Below, one piece after another: positions 1 to 5,590 of a stretch of 16,537 nucleotides of DNA. The position numbers and the translations under genes are program-made. How positions within the stretch are numbered: position 1 is the stretch's first letter; the number at the start of each line of letters is the position of its first letter. The stretch is from contig DBDM01000161.1 of assembly GCA_002293585.1 (NCBI GenBank), positions 1,632 through 18,168 of the forward strand, written 5' to 3'. This DNA comes from Bacteroidales bacterium UBA932 (GTDB taxonomy: Bacteria; Bacteroidota; Bacteroidia; Bacteroidales; UBA932). Below the pieces are notes generated by a model. The model saw nothing but the letters and a program-made list of their open reading frames with translations, ran no database searches and was not told the origin of the DNA.

Positions 1-1
1 A

Positions 2-316
2 CCCGCCATAATTAAGCGGGTAGTAGTGGCTTTATATGAAGCGGAAGTGAATATTGCCGCCCATGCCTTTCGCGGCGATATTGACGTAGATATTGACCCG
101 CAGCGAGTATTTATCCGGTTAACGGATGAAGGGCCGGGGATAGCCGACATTGAACGGGCTATGCAAAAAGGATTCTCCACGGCCTCGCAACAGGTGCGGG
201 AAATGGGTTTCGGCGCGGGAATGGGACTGCCGAATATCAAAGAAAATTCGGATGAACTGAATATCACGTCGGAAGTAGGGAAAGGAACGGTACTTGAAAT
301 AACGATCAATTTATAA
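2..316 (+). CDS. RsbW/RsbT-like ATP-binding protein (HATPase), 5' end outside window
   Basis: This is the C-terminal part of a small HATPase_c protein of the anti-sigma-factor kinase type (RsbW/RsbT/SpoIIAB-like). The frame is open to the left edge, so the GTG at 26 is not the true start: the codons before it read PAIIKRVVV, which continues the domain. The ATP-binding boxes are all visible. The N box is YEAEVNIAAHA (nt 35-67), the G1 box is DEGPGI, and the G2 box GFGAGMGLPNIK is followed by the final GKGT. The family binds ATP and either phosphorylates or sequesters a partner protein. The next gene starts directly after this stop codon, so the two are almost certainly co-transcribed. My recollection is that such ATPases often head accessory blocks of bifurcating [FeFe]-hydrogenases. 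The partner and a kinase activity are not shown by the sequence. Confidence 0.85.
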   Translation, partial: PAIIKRVVVALYEAEVNIAAHAFRGDIDVDIDPQRVFIRLTDEGPGIADIERAMQKGFSTASQQVREMGFGAGMGLPNIKENSDELNITSEVGKGTVLEITINL

Positions 317-1657
317 ATGGAACAAAAAACTTATCATCATGCTTTGCATATACGGCACGACGTGTGTACCGGCTGCTCCCACTGCATGAAGGTGTGTCCC
401 ACCGAGGCCCTGCGCATACGTGAAGGTAAAGCTTTCCTGTTTCCCAACCTTTGCGTAGACTGCGGCGAATGCCTGAGAATATGTCCCGTGCGTGCCATCA
501 AGGTGGAAGACGACGATTTTCAGCGGATTTTCGACTATGAACACCGCGTATTAATATTGCCTTCCATTTTTGTCGGACAATTCGGTGCACACATTTCAGA
601 AGAACTAATCATCAATGCGCTGTTCAGTTTGGGTTTCACGGCTGTGCATGCTGCGGAAGATACCGTAGACTACCTGCTGGATGTGATGAACCACTATATC
701 GAAGAAAACGAGCGACCGGTTATTTCCTCTTTTTGTCCGGCGGTGGTGCGTATTATCCAGGTTCGTTTTCCGGCTTTGGCATCGCACGTTATGCGCCTCA
801 AGCAGCCCATGGAGCTTACGGCACATCATTTAAAGAACAGTTATGTTAACAAGCATCAGGCCGACCCTTCTTCGGTAGGCATATTTTATGTAACACCCTG
901 CGCAGCTAAAATAGCTTCTGTGAAGTCGCCGGTGGGCAATTATTTTTCGCCTATCGATGGGGTCATAAACATGGATTATCTTTACAACCGTGTGCAGCAG
1001 GTCATCAATAAACCCGGAGTAGTTCCCGCCGTTGCGAATGAAAATAGCGCGAGTGAAAAAAGCCTGCTATCCGGTCGCGGACTTAAATATTCACTCACCG
1101 GCGGCGAGAAAGACAATATGTGGCAGAACTGCTTAGCTGTAGACGGACTGCACAACGTAATGGACATACTCGAACATTTGGAAAATGACGAGATAGAAGG
1201 GGTGGATTACTTAGAACTGCGCGTGTGCGATGAGAGTTGTGCGGGCGGTATCCTTTCCCCCGGCAACCGTTTCTTTGCGGCCGAACGCTTGCGCCGCATG
1301 GCAAAGCATCTTCCCGAAGAACAGTGGGTGCCCGAAAAAGACAAGCAATTCCTGTCGGGCGTAGTTACTACAGGCGCTGTGACGCCTCGCCCCATTGTGA
1401 AATATCATCATGATGTGAAACGTGCCATAGCCATGATGGAAGAAGCCCGCAAGCTGAAAGACAGTCTGCCCGGCATAGATTGCGGCGCCTGCGGGTCGCC
1501 CGGGTGCGAAGCCTTGGCCAATGATGTGGTGTGCGGCCGCGCCATGGTCGATGCCTGTGTGTTCATGCAGGTAAAGCACGAAAAAGACGGCACCCTCCCT
1601 ATGAAAGAAGCCATTCATATCATGGAAGAAACGTGGGGCACAGAACGGTTTAAATAG
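317..1657 (+). CDS. Ferredoxin fused to degenerate [FeFe]-hydrogenase-like domain and C-terminal 4Fe-4S domain
   Basis: This 446-residue iron-sulfur protein has three parts. Residues 17-56 form a two-cluster ferredoxin (C17, C20, C23, C27 and C46, C49, C52, C56). Residues about 75-330 resemble the large-subunit H-domain of [FeFe]-hydrogenases. Residues 389-406 form a 4Fe-4S motif, C-x2-C-x4-C-x8-C, of the PF04060 kind. In the H-like part the cysteines that bind the 4Fe-4S subcluster seem to be kept: C140 in SSFCP, C195 in VTPCAAK with its lysine K198, and C304/C308 in VCDESC. The first, proton-relaying Cys of the TSCCP signature is Phe139 here, and the L3 glycines and methionine are altered. 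Catalysis is therefore unlikely, and a redox-sensing or electron-transfer role (HsfB/HydS-like) is more plausible. The ATG follows the previous stop with no gap, suggesting translational coupling. Function beyond Fe-S binding is inferred. Confidence 0.85.
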   Translation: MEQKTYHHALHIRHDVCTGCSHCMKVCPTEALRIREGKAFLFPNLCVDCGECLRICPVRAIKVEDDDFQRIFDYEHRVLILPSIFVGQFGAHISEELIINALFSLGFTAVHAAEDTVDYLLDVMNHYIEENERPVISSFCPAVVRIIQVRFPALASHVMRLKQPMELTAHHLKNSYVNKHQADPSSVGIFYVTPCAAKIASVKSPVGNYFSPIDGVINMDYLYNRVQQVINKPGVVPAVANENSASEKSLLSGRGLKYSLTGGEKDNMWQNCLAVDGLHNVMDILEHLENDEIEGVDYLELRVCDESCAGGILSPGNRFFAAERLRRMAKHLPEEQWVPEKDKQFLSGVVTTGAVTPRPIVKYHHDVKRAIAMMEEARKLKDSLPGIDCGACGSPGCEALANDVVCGRAMVDACVFMQVKHEKDGTLPMKEAIHIMEETWGTERFK

Positions 1658-1686
1658 AGACTAAGAGATGAGAGACTAAGAGACAG
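1658..1686 (+). repeat. Short degenerate tandem repeat (AGACTAAG)
   Basis: AGACTAAG occurs at 1658-1665 and 1673-1680, separated by the related AGATGAG and followed by AGACAGG. It begins right after the stop of the Fe-S protein gene. The word matches the 8-bp unit of the larger array at 5448-5584, so both probably belong to one family of intergenic repeats in this genome. Confidence 0.6.
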
Positions 1687-1700
1687 GTTCCATAACCCAC

Positions 1701-1733
1701 CGTCATTGCGAGGGCAACGCCCGAAGCAATCGG
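1701..1733 (+). repeat. Palindromic interspersed repeat (GTCATTGCGAG...GAAGCAAT type)
   Basis: The segment folds as ATTGC (1705-1709), GGGC (1712-1715), loop AAC, GCCC (1719-1722), GCAAT (1726-1730). Sequences of the form GTCATTGCGAG...GAAGCAATC are, to my knowledge, a widespread dispersed intergenic repeat in many bacterial genomes, probably REP- or MITE-like. It lies between the Fe-S protein gene and the DRTGG gene and could form a small RNA hairpin in the mRNA. Confidence 0.65.
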
Positions 1734-1792
1734 CTGAACAAGCTAATAACTTATCCATTAGCACTTTAATCATAAATAATAAATCGCTCCCT

Positions 1793-2128
1793 ATGACAGT
1801 ACAACAATTATCCGAACAACTTGGCCTCACCGTTTTCGGCGGAAAGGAAGGACTGGCCACCGAAATTACCGGCGGCTACACGTCCGACCTGCTGAGTGAT
1901 GTAATGGGCTTTGCTGCGGCCGGCAACGTGTGGATCACCCTGCAAACCCATAAAAATGTAATGGCCATTGCCTCCCTGCGGGAACTGGCGGCGATTATCC
2001 TCGTAAAGGATTTTACCCCCGACACCGACACGCTGGAACAGGCCAACGAGGAAGGCATTCCCATTCTGGGCAGTAAGGAACAGGCCTTTGAGCTAAGTGC
2101 AAAAATTTACAATTTAATTCAACGGTAA
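1793..2128 (+). CDS. DRTGG-domain protein
   Basis: This 111-residue protein consists almost entirely of a single DRTGG domain. The signature is EITGGYTSDLLSDVMG near residues 24-39, and the rest alternates short strands and helices (AIILVKDF, GIPILGSKEQAFEL), as the fold requires. DRTGG domains are small regulatory modules otherwise seen in phosphotransacetylases and CBS proteins. Stand-alone copies are, as I recall, common beside bifurcating [FeFe]-hydrogenase genes, where their ligand is unknown. I chose the ATG at 1793 because the in-frame extension upstream runs through the palindromic repeat at 1701-1733 and has only a TTG. The gene lies between the Fe-S protein and the PHP gene on the same strand, so it is probably part of the same operon and regulatory block. 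Confidence 0.85.
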   Translation: MTVQQLSEQLGLTVFGGKEGLATEITGGYTSDLLSDVMGFAAAGNVWITLQTHKNVMAIASLRELAAIILVKDFTPDTDTLEQANEEGIPILGSKEQAFELSAKIYNLIQR

Positions 2129-2136
2129 TTTATACA

Positions 2137-2171
2137 CCCTTTACCTTTCTACCCTTTTACCCTTTACCCTT
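2137..2171 (+). repeat. Pyrimidine-rich CCCTTTAC-type short tandem tract
   Basis: A run of variants of CCCTTTACC, TTTCTACC and CTTTTACC with a 7-9 bp rhythm fills the gap between the DRTGG stop and the PHP start codon. It ends directly at the ATG of the PHP gene, leaving no room for a purine-rich ribosome binding site. It may be slippage-prone. Confidence 0.6.
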
Positions 2172-2891
2172 ATGGAGTATTGTGCCGATTTGCATATCCA
2201 TACCGTGCTCTCGCACTGCGGGGATATAGAGATGACACCGCGCCACATTGTGGAGGCGGCAAAAGGGAAAGGTTTGCACATTATCGGCATTACCGACCAC
2301 AACAGCACCCTGCAATGCGCAGAGGTGAAAAAAGTAGGCGACCGGGAGGGGGTATTTGTACTCTGCGGCTGCGAAGTGACTACCCGTGAAGAAGTGCATT
2401 GCTTAGCTTTTTTTGAAACCCCTGAACAACTGGCGGAATTTCAATTGTTCTTAGACCGCCACCTGCCCCACATTCCCAATAACTCTGAGAAATTCGGCTA
2501 CCAATTGGTGATTAACGAAGCGGAAGAAGTGTTGCAGGAAGTAGAATACCTGTTGATTAACGCCCTTTCGGCAAGTATTGAAGAAGTGGAAGCCGAAGTG
2601 CATCGCCTCGACGGCATATTCATTCCCGCCCATATCAATAAAATGCAGAACAGCATAATCAGCCAGTTGGGTTTCCTTCCACCCGGCTTGAAAGCCGATG
2701 CGCTGGAACTGTCCAAACACACCACCATACCTGCTTTTCTGGAGAAAAACAAGTACCTCGCCAAATATCCTTTCATCCAATCATCCGATGCCCATATCGT
2801 AGAAGATATAGGGGGCATACACACCGTTTTGGACTTAAATTCCATTGATTTTTCCGCCATAAAAAACGCTTTGAGTAAACTTAAAGTTTAA
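2172..2891 (+). CDS. PHP-domain metal-dependent phosphoesterase-like protein
   Basis: This 239-residue protein is a complete PHP (polymerase and histidinol phosphatase) domain. The metal-binding motifs run in order: DLHIHT (residues 7-12), ITDHN (about 40-44), GCEVTT (about 65-70), PAHI in the middle, and SSDAH near residue 208. These His, Asp and Glu residues normally hold a trinuclear metal centre for phosphate-ester hydrolysis. The substrate here is unknown; relatives include nucleotide and polyol phosphatases. Genes of this type are, as I recall, frequent neighbours of DRTGG and hydrogenase genes. In this window the gene is the last member of the accessory block before the inserted ATPase gene at 3087. 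Domain assignment is firm, but the physiological role and any link to hydrogenase control are inference from position. Confidence 0.88.
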   Translation: MEYCADLHIHTVLSHCGDIEMTPRHIVEAAKGKGLHIIGITDHNSTLQCAEVKKVGDREGVFVLCGCEVTTREEVHCLAFFETPEQLAEFQLFLDRHLPHIPNNSEKFGYQLVINEAEEVLQEVEYLLINALSASIEEVEAEVHRLDGIFIPAHINKMQNSIISQLGFLPPGLKADALELSKHTTIPAFLEKNKYLAKYPFIQSSDAHIVEDIGGIHTVLDLNSIDFSAIKNALSKLKV

Positions 2892-2948
2892 TTATTTTTG
2901 ATTAAAATATTAAATCATTGATTATCAATATAGATAATTAAATTAGAG

Positions 2949-3041
2949 CAAAAATTACCCCTACTTTATGACAAAAATCGACAAAAATTGCCCCTACTTT
3001 ATGACAAAAATCGACAAAAATTGCCCCTACTTTATGACAAA
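2949..3041 (+). repeat. 33-bp direct repeat, nearly three copies, upstream of AAA ATPase gene
   Basis: Units start at 2949, 2982 and 3015 and are almost identical; the core is CCCCTACTTTATGACAAA followed by AATCGACAAAAAT. The third copy diverges just after the core, which creates the inverted repeat TACTTT-atgac-AAAGTA at 3028-3044, 12 bp before the -7 element of the ATPase promoter. This layout suggests protein-binding sites. Confidence 0.85.
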
Positions 3042-3055
3042 GTAAAAAAAATAAC

Positions 3056-3063
3056 TATCTTTG
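3056..3063 (+). promoter_or_regulatory. Bacteroidetes-type -7 element (TATCTTTG) of AAA ATPase gene
   Basis: TATCTTTG fits the Bacteroidetes -7 consensus TAnnTTTG exactly and lies 23 bp before the ATG at 3087. No convincing TTTG -33 element is seen at the usual distance. The 33-bp repeats occupy that place, so the promoter may depend on, or be blocked by, whatever binds them. Confidence 0.55.
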
Positions 3064-3086
3064 CGGGGAATTTTAATAGTAAAAAT

Positions 3087-4436
3087 ATGTTCACTGAAGA
3101 CAATAGATTAATTTATTCGGAACTGTTGAAATGGAAAAACAGTTCCACGCGCAAGCCTATGTTATTGCGCGGTGCACGTCAGGTGGGCAAGACAACCACA
3201 GTAGACGCTTTCGGCAAAGAATACAGGCAATACCTCAAAGTTAACCTTGAAAACAAAGTAAACGCCGCTATTTTCAGGGAGCATGATGATGTAAAGCAAC
3301 TGTTGGAAGTGCTATTTTTCACGCATGGCAAGAACATTGACGAAAAGGACACCCTGCTTTTCATTGATGAAATTCAGGAAGTGCCGGAAGCCGTTAACCT
3401 TTTACGCTACTTTTATGAAGACCTCCCGCACCTGCATGTTATTGCTGCCGGTTCGTTGTTGGAAACCATTTTCAACCGCCGGATCAGGATTCCTGTAGGC
3501 CGTGTAGAATACCGTATACTGCGCCCCTTGTCGTTCCCGGAGTTCCTGCATGCCATGGGCGAAAAACCGGCTTTGCAGCAATTCAAAACAGCGCCGGTGG
3601 CCGATTTTGCCCATGACAAACTTATGGAGCTATTCAGACTGTATGTGCTCATCGGTGGCATGCCGGAAGCTGTATTTCATTACGCCAAACACCGCGATGC
3701 CGGTGCCCTGCGGAATATTTACAATACCCTGCTGCAAGCCTACATTGATGATGTGGAAAAATATGCCCGCAATGAAACGTTTGTACACATTATCCGGCAT
3801 ATCATCCGCAGTATGAACCTGGAATCCGGTTCCCGCATTAAGTTCCAAAATTTCGGACACTCCAACTACGGCTCTCGTGAGGTGAGGGAAGCCCTGCATA
3901 CGCTGGAAAAAGCTATGCTACTCCATTTGGTATATCCTTCCATTGACACGGTGCTCCCCCTGAAGCCGGATTTGCGGAAATCGCCGCGACTGCACGTGCT
4001 CGACACGGGTTTGATGAACCATTTTGCCGGTTTGCAAACAGACCTTATGCTCACTACCGAAATCGACAAAGTGTATTACGGTAAAGTAATTGAACATATT
4101 GTAGGGCAAGAGCTGCTGGCCTCCCAATTCAACGTGTTGAACGAATTGCATTTTTGGACCCGCGACAAGAAAGGAAGCAGCGCCGAGGTCGATTACCTGA
4201 TCAACTACAACGGAAAAGTCATCCCCATTGAAGTGAAATCGGGCGCTACCGGCACCCTGCGTTCACTGCACCTCTTTATGGAAAGCGCTCCGCACGATGT
4301 GGCGGTGCGTCTGTATGGCGGAAAGTATAATATTGACTACGTGCAAACGCCGTCCGGCAAGAAGTTCCGGCTAATCAACCTGCCTTACTATTTGGCTTCG
4401 AAAATTGAAAATTACTTAACCTTGAATGCTGTATAA
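3087..4436 (+). CDS. AAA ATPase with DUF4143-type C-terminal region
   Basis: This 449-residue protein belongs to the AAA_14/DUF4143 family common in Bacteroidetes and archaea. Walker A is GARQVGKT (residues 29-36) and Walker B is LLFIDEIQE near residue 93-101. The family motifs LRPLSFPEF and IGGMPEAV follow. The C-terminal part has a PD-(D/E)XK-like pattern, EVDYLI...IPIEVKSG, which resembles a nuclease core. Whether it cuts DNA is not known. I chose the ATG at 3087 because the frame upstream only translates the 33-bp repeats and lies before the promoter. The gene sits between the PHP gene and the GHKL ATPase gene, which is only 3 bp downstream, in what otherwise looks like a hydrogenase accessory operon. 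It therefore looks like a later insertion with its own regulatory sites. Confidence 0.88.
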   Translation: MFTEDNRLIYSELLKWKNSSTRKPMLLRGARQVGKTTTVDAFGKEYRQYLKVNLENKVNAAIFREHDDVKQLLEVLFFTHGKNIDEKDTLLFIDEIQEVPEAVNLLRYFYEDLPHLHVIAAGSLLETIFNRRIRIPVGRVEYRILRPLSFPEFLHAMGEKPALQQFKTAPVADFAHDKLMELFRLYVLIGGMPEAVFHYAKHRDAGALRNIYNTLLQAYIDDVEKYARNETFVHIIRHIIRSMNLESGSRIKFQNFGHSNYGSREVREALHTLEKAMLLHLVYPSIDTVLPLKPDLRKSPRLHVLDTGLMNHFAGLQTDLMLTTEIDKVYYGKVIEHIVGQELLASQFNVLNELHFWTRDKKGSSAEVDYLINYNGKVIPIEVKSGATGTLRSLHLFMESAPHDVAVRLYGGKYNIDYVQTPSGKKFRLINLPYYLASKIENYLTLNAV

Positions 4437-4439
4437 TTT

Positions 4440-4982
4440 ATGAACGACCTATCCCTCCATCTGCTCGATATTGTGCAAAACAGTATCACGGCAGGCGCCA
4501 CGTTAATTACTATCCTGCTGGACGAACAGCCCGGGGACGACAGACTGACGCTCAGTATTAGCGACAACGGCCGCGGAATGACGGCCGAGCAGGTGCAAAA
4601 AGTAACCGACCCGTATTTTACTTCGCGTACTACCCGCAAGGTGGGACTGGGCATTCCGCTGTTCAAGCAAAGCGCCGAAGCCAGCGGAGGGCATTTGGAT
4701 ATCCAATCGACAACAGGCGAGGGGACTACCACTACCGCGGTGTTCGGCTACAGCCATCTCGACCGCCTGCCGCTGGGGAATATGGCCAATGCAGTGATGC
4801 TGCTGGTGTCGTCAAATCCCGTTATTGATTTTGTGTATACATATCGTTACAATGAGGGGGAATATGTATTTGATACCCGCGAGGTGAAAGAAGCCCTGGA
4901 AGGGGTGCCGGTGAATGAACCGCAAATTATTAAGTATCTGGAAGAAATGATTTCGGAAAATATGCAGGCTGTCAAATCTTGA
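4440..4982 (+). CDS. GHKL-type ATP-binding protein (histidine-kinase-like ATPase)
   Basis: This 180-residue protein has a HATPase_c domain in its first 110 residues. The N box is DIVQNSITAGA (N14), the G1 box is SDNGRGM (D42), the G2 region is KVGLGIPLFKQSAEASGG, and GEGTT follows. No dimerisation/histidine-phosphotransfer domain or membrane segment is present, so it is not a classical sensor kinase. The last 70 residues have no clear motif. It is the second ATPase of the hydrogenase block and differs in type from the RsbW-like one at the left edge. It starts 3 bp after the DUF4143 ATPase stop and ends before the hndB promoter. It probably belongs functionally to the DRTGG/PHP group, in a phosphorylation- or ATP-sensing role that I infer only from position. 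Confidence 0.85.
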   Translation: MNDLSLHLLDIVQNSITAGATLITILLDEQPGDDRLTLSISDNGRGMTAEQVQKVTDPYFTSRTTRKVGLGIPLFKQSAEASGGHLDIQSTTGEGTTTTAVFGYSHLDRLPLGNMANAVMLLVSSNPVIDFVYTYRYNEGEYVFDTREVKEALEGVPVNEPQIIKYLEEMISENMQAVKS

Positions 4983-4999
4983 CGAAAGATAAGCAAAAA

Positions 5000-5031
5000 T
5001 TTGCACAATCCAAAAAAAAGCCTTACCTTTA
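5000..5031 (+). promoter_or_regulatory. Bacteroidetes-type promoter of the hydrogenase structural genes
   Basis: TTTG at 5000-5003 and TACCTTTA at 5024-5031 are separated by 20 bp. This matches the Bacteroidetes arrangement TTTG-N19-21-TAnnTTTG except for the last base. It lies 24 bp before the hndB ATG. The transcribed leader contains the AT hairpin TTTTAAT-ttaat-ATTAAAA just before the start codon. The hydrogenase genes can therefore be expressed separately from the accessory block. Confidence 0.6.
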
Positions 5032-5055
5032 GCTTTTAATTTAATATTAAAATTC

Positions 5056-5445
5056 ATGAATAAAATAAAATCATTAAATGATTTGCGCAAAATCAAGCAA
5101 GATGTTGAGCAAAAAATGGATTTACGTGAGAAAAGCGATAATCCCGACCGTTATGTGCAAATTAAAGTGGCGATGGCTACTTGCGGTATTGCCGCCGGCG
5201 CTCGCGAAGTAATGAATACTTTAATAGAAAAAATTGCACAGGATAAAATAGATGCGGTAGTTACCCAAACCGGCTGTATGGGCTATTGTCATGCCGAACC
5301 TACGGTAGAAGTGCGCAAACCCGGCGCCGAACCGGTGGTTTTCGGTCATGTAGACCGTGAAAAAGCCCTCGCCATTATTGATAAATACATCAAAACCGGC
5401 GAACTGCTGGAGGGTATTATTCCTGTGAATTATCAAACCGCATAA
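5056..5445 (+). CDS. hndB: HndB-like (2Fe-2S) ferredoxin-domain subunit of NAD(P)-linked [FeFe]-hydrogenase
   Basis: This 129-residue thioredoxin-fold ferredoxin-like protein has a charged helical N-terminus (residues 1-35) followed by KVAMATCGIAAGAREVM and TGCMGYCHAEPTVEV. Only three cysteines are present (C43, C74, C78). The position of the fourth ligand in four-cysteine relatives is occupied by Gly or Ala, so it may not hold a normal [2Fe-2S] cluster. It matches HndB of the Desulfovibrio NADP-reducing hydrogenase in size, motifs and company. Here it is the first structural gene, directly behind the best promoter in the window, and is followed by the NuoF-like, catalytic and NuoE-like subunits. 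Its role within the complex is unclear even in studied systems. Identity is fairly sure; cluster content is inference. Confidence 0.85.
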   Translation: MNKIKSLNDLRKIKQDVEQKMDLREKSDNPDRYVQIKVAMATCGIAAGAREVMNTLIEKIAQDKIDAVVTQTGCMGYCHAEPTVEVRKPGAEPVVFGHVDREKALAIIDKYIKTGELLEGIIPVNYQTA

Positions 5446-5447
5446 AA

Positions 5448-5584
5448 GTGACTAAGTAACTAGGTGATTAAGCGACTAAGAAAAATGCAATTCCTGTCTC
5501 TTAACATCTTAGTCTCTTAGTTACTTCGTCACCTAATAACTTATATAACTTAATCACTTAGTCTCTTAGTAACTTAATCACTTA
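5448..5584 (+). repeat. Inverted arrays of an 8-bp repeat (GTGACTAA / CTTAGTNA)
   Basis: Four tandem 8-mers run from 5448 to 5479 (GTGACTAA, GTAACTAG, GTGATTAA, GCGACTAA). From 5500 to 5584 about ten 8-mers in the opposite orientation follow (for example CTTAGTCT, CTTAGTTA, CTTAATCA), with one 9-bp slip at 5540-5548. Together they fill the whole gap between hndB and hndC and could fold back on themselves. The last unit ends 6 bp before the hndC ATG. Confidence 0.85.
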
Positions 5585-5590
5585 AAGTAT

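Noticed and set aside
1706..1792. N-terminal extension of the DRTGG protein from a TTG
   Set aside because: The extension only translates the interspersed palindromic repeat. The ATG at 1793 gives the normal domain start.
2887..2942. 9-bp inverted repeat TTTAATTAT / ATAATTAAA as ends of an inserted element
   Set aside because: It is made only of A and T in very AT-rich DNA and overlaps the end of the PHP gene. It is likely chance.
2949..3041. CRISPR array
   Set aside because: The copies are adjacent without unique spacers of constant size and no cas genes are present. The same holds for 10971-11062.
2988..3086. N-terminal extension of the first DUF4143 ATPase
   Set aside because: It would translate the 33-bp repeats and lies upstream of the -7 element. 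The ATG at 3087 starts just before the conserved region.
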